Positions 48,291 through 57,000 of a DNA stretch of 64,000 nucleotides are shown here, piece after piece (the stretch's first letter is position 1; each line of letters starts with the position of its first letter). The position numbers and the translations under genes were made by a program. The stretch spans positions 1 through 64,000 of the forward strand of contig NZ_VWRN01000067.1 in NCBI RefSeq assembly GCF_008632125.1. Reading direction: 5' to 3'. Source of the stretch: Cupriavidus cauae (GTDB taxonomy: Bacteria > Pseudomonadota > Gammaproteobacteria > Burkholderiales > Burkholderiaceae). The notes beneath the pieces were generated by a model. It was not told the origin of the DNA. It worked only from the letters and a program-made list of their open reading frames with translations, and did not search any database.

Positions 48291-48485
48291 CGCGGCGGCC
48301 TGCCGGGCACGACGTCTCCAGCGCGGTCCACGGCGGTCCACGGCAACGGCCGCATCACGCGGAAACGCTTTCCGGCGCCGGGCCGCACTACCATCGGCGC
48401 GCCGGGCGCAAATCAGTCGAAAGAGTCAAATCAGTCAGCACATTGCCGCGCCGCCCATCGGGGCGCGGTTCTCGGAGAACACCTC

Positions 48486-49001
48486 ATGGCATCCGTCAAC
48501 AAAGTCATCCTCGTCGGCAACCTCGGCGCGGACCCCGAAACGCGCTATATGCCAAGTGGCGATGCCGTGACCAATATCCGGCTGGCCACCACGGACCGCT
48601 ACAAGGACAAGCAGAGCGGCGACATGAAGGAGCTGACCGAATGGCACCGCGTGGCCTTCTTCGGCAAGCTCGCCGAGATCGCCGGCCAGTACCTGCGCAA
48701 GGGCTCCCAGGTCTATATCGAAGGCCGCATCCGCACCCGCAAGTGGCAGGACCAGTCCGGCCAGGACAAGTACAGCACCGAGATCGTCGCCGAGCAGATG
48801 CAGATGCTGGGCTCGCGCCAGGGCGGCGGCGGCGGCGAGGAAGGCGGCGGCTACGCGCGCGAATCGTCGGGCGGCGGCTATGGCGGTGGCGGCGGCCGTG
48901 GCGGTGCGCAGGGCGGTGGTGGCGGCCAGGGCGGCGCACGCCGGCCGCAGCAGTCGCCGTCGAACGGCTTCGAGGATATGGACGACGATATTCCGTTCTG
49001 A
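48486..49001 (+). CDS. ssb: Single-stranded DNA-binding protein
   Basis: 171 residues. The OB-fold (1-110) starts MASVNKVILVGNLGADPETR, with TEWHRVAFFGKLAEIAGQYL. A Gly-rich linker (about 112-155) follows, and the tail ends in MDDDIPF, the protein-interaction tip. It coats single-stranded DNA in replication, recombination and repair. Its position near uvrA is a frequent proteobacterial arrangement. A terminator follows. Confidence 0.97.
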   Translation: MASVNKVILVGNLGADPETRYMPSGDAVTNIRLATTDRYKDKQSGDMKELTEWHRVAFFGKLAEIAGQYLRKGSQVYIEGRIRTRKWQDQSGQDKYSTEIVAEQMQMLGSRQGGGGGEEGGGYARESSGGGYGGGGGRGGAQGGGGGQGGARRPQQSPSNGFEDMDDDIPF

Positions 49002-49033
49002 GTCCAGGTTCCGCGCTTCACCGGCATCCGATC

Positions 49034-49058
49034 GAGCCCGCTTCATGCGGGCTCTTTT
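49034..49058 (+). terminator. Intrinsic terminator of ssb
   Basis: GAGCCCGC (49034-49041) pairs with GCGGGCTC (49047-49054) across TTCAT and is followed by TTTT. Confidence 0.88.
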
Positions 49059-49222
49059 CATTGGGTGGCGTTCATCGGCGGATGGCATTTCGGCGGCGCG
49101 ACTGCGCGCGCTCCTATCCAAAGAACGTCGCCGCAGATATCGATATCCCCTTTCCTTCGTTCCCCTCCGCAGGTCCCGTCCCTATCCTCTCAGGCTCGTA
49201 TTGCAGACGAGAGGACCCGCCA

Positions 49223-50440
49223 ATGAATGCCCCGTTGGACTTCGATGCGCGCCATGCCCTGCGCGCCGCGCTGGAGTCGCTGCCCGAGCTGGCACAGAAG
49301 ATCGGTACCGATGCCGCGGCGCGCGAGGCCCGGCGCCTGCTGCCCTATGAGGGCTTCGCGCTGTTCCGGCAGTCGGGCCTGGGCCTGTTGCGGATTCCGG
49401 TGGAGCAGGGCGGCCTGGGCGGCTCGCTGGTCGATCTGTTCGAGGTGATCGCGACCATCGCGGCGCACGAGTCCAATGTCGCGCACGCCTTGCGCATTCA
49501 TTTCGATCAGACCGAGTCGCTGCGGCTGTCCCCGCGCTCGGCCTTCAACGACCTGCAGGTGCGGCGCATCGTCGGCGGCGCGATCTTCGGCGGGGCGTCG
49601 ACGGAGGTCGGCACCGCCCGGCCCGGCGAAATCACCACGGCGCTGCGCCGCGACGGCGGCCATTACCGGCTGTCGGGCCGCAAGTACTACTCGACCGGCA
49701 CGGCCTTCGCCGACTACGCGCGCATCAACGTCAAGGATGCCGACGGCGCCGATGCGTCGATCGTGATTCCGACCGATCGCCCCGGCTTCGGCGTGGTCGA
49801 CGATTGGGACGGCATGGGCCAGCGCATGACGGCCAGCGGCAGCCTGGTGCTCGACAACGTGCAGGTATTTGCCGACGAGGTGACCCGGCGCGGCAACAGC
49901 ACGCTGGTAGGCCGCCATTGCGGGGCGCTGCGGCAGCTGCATCTGGTCGCGGTGGCCGCCGGCATCGTGCGCAACGCGTGGGCCGATGCGCGGGACTACG
50001 TGCAGCGGCATGGCCGTCCCGCGCTGCACAGTCCCGCGCCGTCCGCGCGCGAGGACCATGTCATCCAGCAGGTGATTGGCGATCTGGCCGCGCACAGCCA
50101 TGCGATCGACGCGCTGGTCCGGGAGAACGCGCGCGTGCTGGACCGCTCGGCCGATGCGCTGCAGGCGGGCGATGCCGATGCCGAGGCGCTGGTGCTGCAG
50201 GGTGCGCTGGCCACCGCGCAGACGCAGCTGGTGGTCAGCAAGCTGGCGCTGCACGTCGGGGAGCGGATGTTCGAGGCGGGCGGGGCGTCGTTCACGGCGA
50301 AGCGCTACAACTTCGACCGCCACTGGCGCAATCTGCGCACGATCTTCAGCCACAACCCGCTGCTGCACAAGGCGCGCGTTATCGGCGCCTACCACCTGAA
50401 CGGCGAGACCACCCATCTGACCGAGGGCCGGGTGTTCTGA
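49223..50440 (+). CDS. SfnB/DszC-type acyl-CoA dehydrogenase-like flavin monooxygenase
   Basis: A 405-residue protein of the acyl-CoA dehydrogenase fold, in the branch with FMNH2-dependent sulfone/sulfur monooxygenases. Features include LGLLRIPVEQGGLGGSLVDL, GGASTEVGTARPGEITT and LSGRKYYSTGTAFADYARI. The C-terminal helices include FEAGGASFTAKRYNFDRHWR. The adjacent LLM-family gene 17 bases later is a DszA/NtaA-like partner. Together they suggest organosulfur scavenging. No flavin reductase is adjacent. GAGAGGA precedes the ATG. Confidence 0.82.
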   Translation: MNAPLDFDARHALRAALESLPELAQKIGTDAAAREARRLLPYEGFALFRQSGLGLLRIPVEQGGLGGSLVDLFEVIATIAAHESNVAHALRIHFDQTESLRLSPRSAFNDLQVRRIVGGAIFGGASTEVGTARPGEITTALRRDGGHYRLSGRKYYSTGTAFADYARINVKDADGADASIVIPTDRPGFGVVDDWDGMGQRMTASGSLVLDNVQVFADEVTRRGNSTLVGRHCGALRQLHLVAVAAGIVRNAWADARDYVQRHGRPALHSPAPSAREDHVIQQVIGDLAAHSHAIDALVRENARVLDRSADALQAGDADAEALVLQGALATAQTQLVVSKLALHVGERMFEAGGASFTAKRYNFDRHWRNLRTIFSHNPLLHKARVIGAYHLNGETTHLTEGRVF

Positions 50441-50457
50441 ACACCGGCAGACGAGCC

Positions 50458-51822
50458 ATGGCAACGACAATCAAACCGACAACGACCTCGACCACGCCCC
50501 CGCGCCAGCTGCACCTGAACATCAACGCGCTGCATTCCGGCTTCGTGCCCTCGGCATGGCGCCTGCCCGCCAGCGATCCGGGCGCCTTCGTCGACGTGCA
50601 GCACTACGTCCGCGTCGCGCGCATCGCCGAGGCCGCGAAGTTCGATGCGATCTTCCTCGCCGACAACGCCTCGATCGCGGACCAGATCCATTTCCGTCCG
50701 ATCACCGCGCTGGAGCCGACGCTGCTGCTGGCCTGCGTCGCCGCCGCGACCACGCACATCGGCCTCGTCGCCACGGTATCGACCAGCTACAACGAGCCCT
50801 ACAACATCGCGCGGCGCTTCGCGACGCTGGACCATGTCAGCGGCGGCCGCGCCGGCTGGAATGTGGTGACCACCGCCGATGCCGGCTCGGCGCGCAATTT
50901 CGGCCGCCGCGCACCCCCCGACCACGGCCAGCGCTATGCGCGCGCCGACGAATTCACGGCGCTGGTCAAGGCGCTGTGGGACAGCTGGGAGGACGATGCC
51001 TTCATCGGTGACAAGGCCGGCGGGCGCTTCGTCGATACCGGCAGGCTGCAGCCGGTGGCCCATCACGGCGCGTTCTTCGACGTACACGGACCGCTGAACC
51101 TGCCGCGGCCGCCGCAGGGCCATCCCGTGCTGTTCCAGGCCGGCGGTTCCGACGATGGACGCGAGCTGGCGGCGCGCCACGCCGAGGCCGTGTTCTCGGC
51201 GGCGCAGTCATTCGAGGAGGCGCTGGCCTACCGGCGTGCGGTCAATACGCGGGCGGAAGCGCTCGGGCGCGGCCCGAATGCCGTCAAGGTGCTGCCGGGC
51301 CTGACCACGATCATCGGCGCCACGGAGGCCGAGGCCCGGCAACGGCGCGATGCGCTGGTCGATCTGATTCCGTGGGACTACAGCCTGAATCGCCTGGCCG
51401 GCACGCTGGGCATCGAGGTGGGGCGGCTCGAACTCGATGCGCCCTTGCCGGACGATCTGGCCGTGCCGGCCAATGGCAACCACACCTTCTTTCGCGCGAC
51501 GCTGGCCGCGGCGAAAGGGCGCAACCTGACGGTGCGCGCGTTGATCCGCGAGCTGGCGGGCGGCGGCGGGCACCGCGTGATCGTCGGCACGCCCGAGCAG
51601 ATCGCCGACGACATCGAGCACTGGTTCCGCGATGGCGCCGCCGACGGCTTCAACCTGATGCCCGATGCGCTGCCCGACGGCTTGCAGGACTTCGTCGACG
51701 GCGTGGTGCCGATCCTGCAGCGGCGCGGCATCTTCCGCACCGAGTACACGGGCGCGACGCTGCGCGACCATCTCCAGCTCGCGCGTCCCGCCGGCAGGGC
51801 ACCGGCGCGCGCGGCTGCCTGA
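50458..51822 (+). CDS. LLM-class flavin-dependent monooxygenase (NtaA/SnaA/DszA family)
   Basis: A 454-residue reduced-FMN-dependent monooxygenase with the luciferase-like TIM barrel. It has HSGFVPSAWRLPASDPGAFV, FDAIFLADNASIADQ, GRAGWNVVTTADAGSARNFG and GHPVLFQAGGSDDGRELAAR, all typical of the DszA/SnaA/NtaA subfamily. Members oxidise sulfones, chelators such as nitrilotriacetate, or sulfonates, using FMNH2 from a separate reductase. Pairing with the SfnB-like gene upstream favours a sulfur substrate. Confidence 0.85.
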   Translation: MATTIKPTTTSTTPPRQLHLNINALHSGFVPSAWRLPASDPGAFVDVQHYVRVARIAEAAKFDAIFLADNASIADQIHFRPITALEPTLLLACVAAATTHIGLVATVSTSYNEPYNIARRFATLDHVSGGRAGWNVVTTADAGSARNFGRRAPPDHGQRYARADEFTALVKALWDSWEDDAFIGDKAGGRFVDTGRLQPVAHHGAFFDVHGPLNLPRPPQGHPVLFQAGGSDDGRELAARHAEAVFSAAQSFEEALAYRRAVNTRAEALGRGPNAVKVLPGLTTIIGATEAEARQRRDALVDLIPWDYSLNRLAGTLGIEVGRLELDAPLPDDLAVPANGNHTFFRATLAAAKGRNLTVRALIRELAGGGGHRVIVGTPEQIADDIEHWFRDGAADGFNLMPDALPDGLQDFVDGVVPILQRRGIFRTEYTGATLRDHLQLARPAGRAPARAAA

Positions 51823-51971
51823 TCGAAGGCGCGCCGCGGTCTTGTCATCCTCCCACCTATTGACGCGGTAGCCGGCCCAGGCCCTACACTGTGGCGTATC
51901 CGGCTGCCGCGGCCATTCCCGTTCCGTGCGCAGCGTCCCCCCTTGCTCCTTCCCCACGCGACGATGCCCAC

Positions 51972-53555
51972 ATGGAATGGCTGACTGACCCCACGATCTG
52001 GATAGGCCTGGCGACGCTGATCGTGCTCGAGATCGTGCTGGGCATCGACAACCTGGTGTTCATCGCGATCCTGGCGGACAAGCTGCCGCCGGAGCAGCGC
52101 GACAAGGCACGCATCATCGGCCTGTCGCTGGCGCTGTTCATGCGGCTGGGTTTGCTGTCGGTGATGTCGTGGCTGGTCACGCTGACGCGGCCGCTGTTCG
52201 CGCTCGGGCCGCTGGAATTCTCGGGGCGGGACCTGATCCTGCTGGGCGGGGGCATCTTCCTGCTGGTCAAGGCCACGCTGGAGCTGCACGAGCGGATCGA
52301 GGGCAAGTCCCACCATGAGACCGAGAAGCCCGCCTATGCCGGCTTCTGGCTGGTGGTGACGCAGATCGTCATCCTGGACGCGGTGTTCTCGCTGGACTCG
52401 GTGATCACCGCGGTCGGCATGGTCGACCATCTGAGCGTGATGATGGTCGCGGTGGTCTTCGCCATCGCGGTGATGCTGTTTGCATCCAAGCCGCTGACGC
52501 GCTTCGTCAACGCCCACCCCACCGTGGTCGTGCTGTGCCTGAGCTTCCTGCTGATGATCGGCCTGAGCCTGGTCGCCGACGGCTTCGGCTTCCATATCCC
52601 CAAGGGCTATCTGTACGCGGCGATCGGCTTCTCGGTCGGCATCGAGGCGCTGAACCAGCTGGCACGCCGCAATCTGCTGCGCTACGAGGCGCGCCGCCCG
52701 ATGCGGCAGCGCACCGCCGATGCGGTGCTGCGCCTGCTGGGCGCGCGCCGGGCCGCCGAGGGCGAGGCCGGCGAGCCGGTCAGGCGCGACACCGCCGCGC
52801 CCGCGGCCTTCGCGCCGGAGGAGCGCACCATGGTCAGCGGCGTGCTGTCGCTGGCCGAACGCTCGGTGCGCTCGATCATGACGCCGCGCTCGGAACTGTC
52901 GTGGATCGATATCGAGCAGGACGCCGACACGCTGCGCCGCCAGATCCTCGCCACGCCGCACAGCTTCTTTCCGGTCTGCCGCGGGCAGCTGGACGATATC
53001 CTCGGCGTCGCGCGCGGCAAGGACCTGATCGGCACGCTGGCCGAGCAAGGCCGCATCGACGAAGCCAGCCTGCGGCCGCCGATCGTGGTGCCGGAATCGA
53101 TCCGCATCCTGCCGCTGATGGAGACGCTGCGCGCGTCGCGCGGCCAGCTGGTGCTGGTGACCGACGAATACGGCGCGGTGCTGGGCGTGGTGACGCCGGT
53201 CGATGTGCTGGAAGCGATCGCGGGCGAATTCCCCGACGAGGACGAACTTCCGACCATCGCGGCGGCGGGGGAGGGGCGCTGGCTGATCGACGGCAGTGCC
53301 GATCTGCATGCGGTCGCCCACGTGCTGGAGCTGGGCGAACCGTGGACGCAATCGCAGGGGCGCTATGCGTCGCTGGGCGGCCTGCTGCTGGACCGTTTTG
53401 GCATCGTGCCGCCGGTGGGCAGCGCGATCGATCTGGACGGCTATCGCTTCACGGTGGTCGAGGCGACCGAACGGCGCATCGATCGGATCGAAGTGGTGCG
53501 CCTGGGCGCCGAATCGGTGCAGGCGGGCGCCGATGCCGAGCAGCGGGAGCGCTGA
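51972..53555 (+). CDS. TerC family membrane protein with CBS and CorC/HlyC domains
   Basis: 527 residues. The TerC domain (about 1-235) has seven or so helices with acidic motifs in LEIVLGIDNLVFIAILADKL and VILDAVFSLDSVITAVGMVD. Two CBS domains (about 290-420) and a CorC_HlyC C-terminal domain (about 435-510) follow. This is the YegH/YoaE architecture. TerC proteins handle metal ions such as manganese or calcium in other bacteria; the ion here is not shown. ATG 51972 is the family start MEWLTDPTIW. Confidence 0.88.
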   Translation: MEWLTDPTIWIGLATLIVLEIVLGIDNLVFIAILADKLPPEQRDKARIIGLSLALFMRLGLLSVMSWLVTLTRPLFALGPLEFSGRDLILLGGGIFLLVKATLELHERIEGKSHHETEKPAYAGFWLVVTQIVILDAVFSLDSVITAVGMVDHLSVMMVAVVFAIAVMLFASKPLTRFVNAHPTVVVLCLSFLLMIGLSLVADGFGFHIPKGYLYAAIGFSVGIEALNQLARRNLLRYEARRPMRQRTADAVLRLLGARRAAEGEAGEPVRRDTAAPAAFAPEERTMVSGVLSLAERSVRSIMTPRSELSWIDIEQDADTLRRQILATPHSFFPVCRGQLDDILGVARGKDLIGTLAEQGRIDEASLRPPIVVPESIRILPLMETLRASRGQLVLVTDEYGAVLGVVTPVDVLEAIAGEFPDEDELPTIAAAGEGRWLIDGSADLHAVAHVLELGEPWTQSQGRYASLGGLLLDRFGIVPPVGSAIDLDGYRFTVVEATERRIDRIEVVRLGAESVQAGADAEQRER

Positions 53556-53632
53556 ACGAGATCGACGGTGCGGGCGGTGATACGCGGAACCGTACGCGCT
53601 GGTCCTTCTATCCCGGTTCTTTTACCCGCCCC

Positions 53633-54019
53633 TTACACGCCGAACGACTGCAGCCGCGAACGGGCCGGCCGGCTGGCGTCGCGCGATCGTACGGGGCGCA
53701 GTTCCCCTTGCCACGGGGCGGCCAGCGCATCGAGCAGATGATCGCCGGCGAGGGTCTTGTCGTGCAGCGCGTCGCGCAGCGCCTGGCCGATCGCCAGCCG
53801 GCACAGCGCCTCGCCGTCGCGGGTCAGCGTGCCGCGGGCCGCAACCGTATCCGCATCCGCATCGGCGCGGATCGTGAACGAGCGCCGGCCCACGCCGACG
53901 AAACTGGTGAATCGAACGCAATCGCATTCGCCGGAACCGGCGAAATTGACGCTGACATGGTAGGCGAGGCTGGTACCGGCCCATGGCAACGTACAGAGGT
54001 AACTGACGGCTTCGCTCAT
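53633..54019 (-). CDS. Small conserved-looking protein of unknown function
   Basis: 128 residues, not assigned to a family. MSEAVSYLCTLPWAGTSLAY begins a beta-rich segment with several Cys and aromatic residues, then helix QALRDALHDKTLAGDHLLDA. The C-terminal tail is Arg/Ser-rich. No signal peptide or membrane helix. It follows the gene at 54040-54324 by 20 bases on the same strand, so they probably share a transcript. The ribosome-binding site is weak. Confidence 0.6.
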   Translation of the reverse strand: MSEAVSYLCTLPWAGTSLAYHVSVNFAGSGECDCVRFTSFVGVGRRSFTIRADADADTVAARGTLTRDGEALCRLAIGQALRDALHDKTLAGDHLLDALAAPWQGELRPVRSRDASRPARSRLQSFGV

Positions 54020-54039
54020 GGCGGGCTCGCTTTGGCGCT

Positions 54040-54324
54040 TCAGGCCGTAGGCAGCGTTTCGGTCGGGACCAGGCCGTCGATGATGGCGCGGCCGTAGTCG
54101 ACGGCGGCGCGTCGGGCGGTGCCGACGTTCTCGCACGAGCCGCTGGTCAGGCGGTACAGGCGTGATTGCTCGTTGCCAGGGGGCTGGCCTTCGATGCAGA
54201 TCATCACCGAGACGTCAAAAGCAAGTTCGGGTTTGGTACGCGGCCATGTCTGCACCGGGGTGCGCCGGTAGACCAGCGGGTAGAGCTCGTAGCCCTTGTA
54301 GCTGGCGGTAGGAAGGGAGTCCAT
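54040..54324 (-). CDS. Small protein of unknown function
   Basis: 94 residues from ATG 54324, which follows AGGAGCGATGC. YKGYELYPLVYRRTPVQTWP starts the protein and ARRAAVDYGRAIIDGLVP ends it. That tail resembles a recurrent C-terminal motif in small Burkholderiales proteins, from memory. No catalytic motif is seen. The gene is 20 bases upstream of the 128-residue gene and downstream of the cold-shock gene, which has its own terminator. Confidence 0.65.
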   Translation of the reverse strand: MDSLPTASYKGYELYPLVYRRTPVQTWPRTKPELAFDVSVMICIEGQPPGNEQSRLYRLTSGSCENVGTARRAAVDYGRAIIDGLVPTETLPTA

Positions 54325-54390
54325 GCATCGCTCCTGTTGAACAACGTGGACGCCGGCTGGCTGCGACAGGCAGAAAAAGCGGCCGGCAAT

Positions 54391-54414
54391 AAAAAACCCC
54401 GCAAGCGCGGGGTT
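54391..54414 (-). terminator. Intrinsic terminator of the cold-shock gene
   Basis: AACCCCGC (54395-54402) pairs with GCGGGGTT (54407-54414); read leftward it is followed by six T residues (A-run 54391-54396). Confidence 0.93.
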
Positions 54415-54427
54415 TTCGTGGCAAGCG

Positions 54428-54631
54428 TCAGACCGGTTCGATCTTCGTGGCGGCCGGGCCCTTCTGGCCGACGCCGCGCACGTAGCGCACCTTCTGTCCT
54501 TCCTGCAGCGACTTGAAACCGCTGCCCTGAATTTCCGAAAAATGCGCGAACAGATCGTCGCCGCCGGCGTCCGGCGTAATGAAGCCGAAGCCCTTCGAAT
54601 CGTTAAACCACTTTACGGTACCGGTATCCAT
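54428..54631 (-). CDS. cspA: CspA-family cold-shock protein
   Basis: A 67-residue OB-fold RNA chaperone. RNP1 is KGFGFI and RNP2 is LFAHFS. It starts MDTGTVKWFNDSKGFGFITP. Length is standard. The promoter at 54771-54799 implies a 5' leader of about 130 bases, as is common for cold-regulated csp mRNAs. Several paralogs usually exist, so the symbol is generic. Confidence 0.94.
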   Translation of the reverse strand: MDTGTVKWFNDSKGFGFITPDAGGDDLFAHFSEIQGSGFKSLQEGQKVRYVRGVGQKGPAATKIEPV

Positions 54632-54770
54632 GTATATCTCCTGGATTGTTCCCATCGGACAAATGTCCCGAGGGGCATGACGATCAAGAAGAAACATGGA
54701 GAAGAAGTGGCGGAGCCGGGGGCGGCCAACTCGGTAATCGACGTGCTTGCTTGAAGATCCTGCGGTTCCC

Positions 54771-54799
54771 GTTATACAGGTCATGTGCCGGACTGTCAA
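54771..54799 (-). promoter_or_regulatory. Sigma-70 promoter of the cold-shock gene
   Basis: On the minus strand TTGACA (54794-54799) and TATAAC (54771-54776) are separated by 17 bases. This is close to consensus. The transcript would have a leader of roughly 130 bases before the ATG at 54631. Confidence 0.82.
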
Positions 54800-54841
54800 A
54801 ACAATGCGGCAAATCCATTGACGGACGCCCTCTGCCGCATC

Positions 54842-54858
54842 TTTATACCTTCTTTACG
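54842..54858 (+). promoter_or_regulatory. Candidate KdpE binding site upstream of kdp genes
   Basis: TTTATACCTTCTTTACG resembles the T-rich KdpE element upstream of E. coli kdpFABC (recalled as TTTATAC-TT-TTTAC). A TTGACG at 54818-54823 and other weak boxes lie nearby, but the core promoter is not clear. It lies about 80 bases before the first small ORF. The whole 54632-54935 gap otherwise holds the csp leader and promoter. Confidence 0.6.
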
Positions 54859-54935
54859 GCACCCCTCCACCTTTCTACCCCGTTTTTAGCCGCCCCTCCC
54901 TAATCTGCAAGCCGGTATCACTCTCGGTATTTGCC

Positions 54936-55106
54936 ATGGACGGGATTTTCCTGATCGTACTGTTCGGCTTCGCCGGACTCTGTGCCGTGCTGCTGCAGCT
55001 GTGCGTCGTGCTGGCGCCGCGCGCGCCGGCGAATGTGCGCCCGCACGGGCCGGCCAACGACACGCCGCCGCAGTGCGGTGCCACCCCGGGCAGGGGGCAA
55101 CGATGA
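54936..55106 (+). CDS. Small hydrophobic protein ORF translationally coupled to kdpF
   Basis: 56 codons: MDGIFLIVLFGFAGLCAVLL continues as one membrane helix (about residues 3-27), then a polar tail PRAPANVRPHG to PGRGQR. Its TGA overlaps the kdpF ATG (ATGA at 55103-55106), the same coupling seen between the kdp genes. No family is recognised. A small regulatory or assembly subunit of the Kdp complex is plausible; a leader ORF is the alternative. Confidence 0.55.
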   Translation: MDGIFLIVLFGFAGLCAVLLQLCVVLAPRAPANVRPHGPANDTPPQCGATPGRGQR

Positions 55107-55192
55107 ACTGGACCGATCTGCTGGCCGCGGCGATGGCCGCGGCCGTGTTCGTCTATCTGCTGATCGCGCTGCTGCGCCCGGAGAAATTCTGA
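55103..55192 (+). CDS. kdpF: Potassium-transporting ATPase subunit KdpF
   Basis: A 29-residue single-helix peptide (MNWTDLLAAAMAAAVFVYLL, then IALLRPEKF), the expected size and ending for KdpF, which stabilises KdpABC. The ATG overlaps the upstream small ORF stop. Its TGA overlaps the kdpA ATG (TGATG at 55190-55194). Confidence 0.9.
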   Translation: MNWTDLLAAAMAAAVFVYLLIALLRPEKF

Positions 55193-57000
55193 TGACCACG
55201 CAGTTCATGGGCCTGCTGGCCCTGTTTCTCGCCATCCTGCTGGCGATGGCGCCGCTGCTGGGACGCTATCTGCGCCGCGCCGTCGAGGACGGCCAATACG
55301 CCTTGACCGCATGGGGTCGGCCCGTCGAGCGCCTGCTCTATCGCGTTGCCGGCGTACGCCCCGATGCCGAGATGGGGTGGAAGCGGTATGCCGTCGCCGT
55401 GCTCGCGTTCAACGTGCTGGGCGTGGTGGTGGTCTATGGCCTGCAGCGGCTGCAGGGCGTGCTGCCGCTCAATCCCCAGGGCTTCGGCCCGGTGTCGCCC
55501 GATTCCGCATTCAACACGGCGATCAGCTTCGTCGCGAACACCAACTGGCAGGGCTATGCCGGCGAATCGACGATGGCCTATCTGACGCAGATGCTGGGCC
55601 TGACCGTGCAGAACTTCGTGTCGGCGGCGACCGGCATCGCGGTGGTATTCGCGCTGATCCGCGGCTTCGCGCGCCAGAGCGCGGCGACCATCGGCAACTT
55701 CTGGGTCGACATGACCCGCACCACGCTCTATGTGCTGATGCCCATCGCGACCGTCATCGCGCTGGCCCTGGTCAGCCAGGGCGTGATCCAGAACTTCGAC
55801 GCCTACAAGCCGGTGTCGATGGTGTCCGCGGTCGAGTACACCATGCCGAAGACCGATGCCGCCGGGCAGCCGGTACTGGACGCCGAGGGCAGGCCCGTCG
55901 CGGAGCCGGTCCGCACGGACCGGCAGACGCTGGCGATGGGCCCGGTCGCGTCGCAGGAGGCGATCAAGATGCTGGGCACCAACGGCGGCGGCTTCTTCAA
56001 CGCCAACTCGGCGCATCCCTTCGAGAACCCGACCGCGCTGGCGAACCTGATCGAGATGCTGGCGATCTTCCTGATTCCCGCCGCGCTGTGCTTCACCTTC
56101 GGCGAGATGGTCGGTGATCGCCGCCAGGGCATCACGGTGCTGGCGTCGATGACCGCGATCTTCGTCGCGATGGCCTGCGTGGCCGCGCTGGCCGAGCAGC
56201 AGCCCAACCCCGCGCTGGCGGGATTGCCGGTGGACAGCCTCGCCTCGACCTGGCAGGACGGCGGCAACATGGAAGGCAAGGAAACGCGCTTCGGCCTGGC
56301 CGCATCGGCGCTGTTCGCCACGGTCACGACCGCGGCGTCGTGCGGCGCGGTCAATGCGATGCACGACTCCTTCACCGCCATCGGCGGACTGGTGCCGATG
56401 CTGCTGATGCAGCTCGGCGAGGTCGTGTTCGGCGGCGTCGGCTCGGGCCTGTACGGCATGCTGGTGTATGCGGTGCTGGCCGTGTTCATCGCCGGCCTGA
56501 TGATCGGCCGCACGCCCGAATATCTCGGCAAGAAGATCGAGGCCTACGAGATGAAGATGGCCGCCGTGGTGATCCTCGTCACGCCGTTGCTGGTGCTGCT
56601 GGGCACGGCGGCGGCGGTGTCGATGGAGGCCGGCCGCGCCGGCGTGCTCAATCCCGGCACGCACGGCTTCTCCGAGATCCTCTACGCACTGTCCTCGGCC
56701 GCGAACAACAACGGCAGTGCCTTCGCCGGCCTGTCGGCCAACACGCCCTTCTACAACACGCTGCTGGCCGCCGCGATGTGGTTCGGCCGCTTCTGGGTCA
56801 TCATCCCGGTCCTCGCGATGGCCGGCGCCCTCGCCGCGAAGAAGCGCGTGCCGGCAAGCGGCGGCACCATGCCCACGCACGGGCCGCTGTTCGTGGTGCT
56901 GCTGGTGGGCACCGTGCTTCTGGTCGGTGCGCTGACCTATGTGCCCGCGCTCGCGCTCGGTCCCGTGGCCGAGCAGCTGCAGGGCGCCGCCGTTCGATGA
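55192..57000 (+). CDS. kdpA: Potassium-transporting ATPase subunit KdpA
   Basis: A 602-residue channel-like subunit that binds and conducts potassium. It has about ten membrane helices and four selectivity-filter-like motifs, including NTNWQGYAGE, TNGGGFFNANSAHPF and AANNNGSAFAGL. CGAVNAMHDSFTAIGG is another pore-region segment. Start MTTQFMGLLALFL at 55192 overlaps the kdpF stop. The stop lies in the first unit of a 13-bp repeat array. Confidence 0.96.
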   Translation: MTTQFMGLLALFLAILLAMAPLLGRYLRRAVEDGQYALTAWGRPVERLLYRVAGVRPDAEMGWKRYAVAVLAFNVLGVVVVYGLQRLQGVLPLNPQGFGPVSPDSAFNTAISFVANTNWQGYAGESTMAYLTQMLGLTVQNFVSAATGIAVVFALIRGFARQSAATIGNFWVDMTRTTLYVLMPIATVIALALVSQGVIQNFDAYKPVSMVSAVEYTMPKTDAAGQPVLDAEGRPVAEPVRTDRQTLAMGPVASQEAIKMLGTNGGGFFNANSAHPFENPTALANLIEMLAIFLIPAALCFTFGEMVGDRRQGITVLASMTAIFVAMACVAALAEQQPNPALAGLPVDSLASTWQDGGNMEGKETRFGLAASALFATVTTAASCGAVNAMHDSFTAIGGLVPMLLMQLGEVVFGGVGSGLYGMLVYAVLAVFIAGLMIGRTPEYLGKKIEAYEMKMAAVVILVTPLLVLLGTAAAVSMEAGRAGVLNPGTHGFSEILYALSSAANNNGSAFAGLSANTPFYNTLLAAAMWFGRFWVIIPVLAMAGALAAKKRVPASGGTMPTHGPLFVVLLVGTVLLVGALTYVPALALGPVAEQLQGAAVR

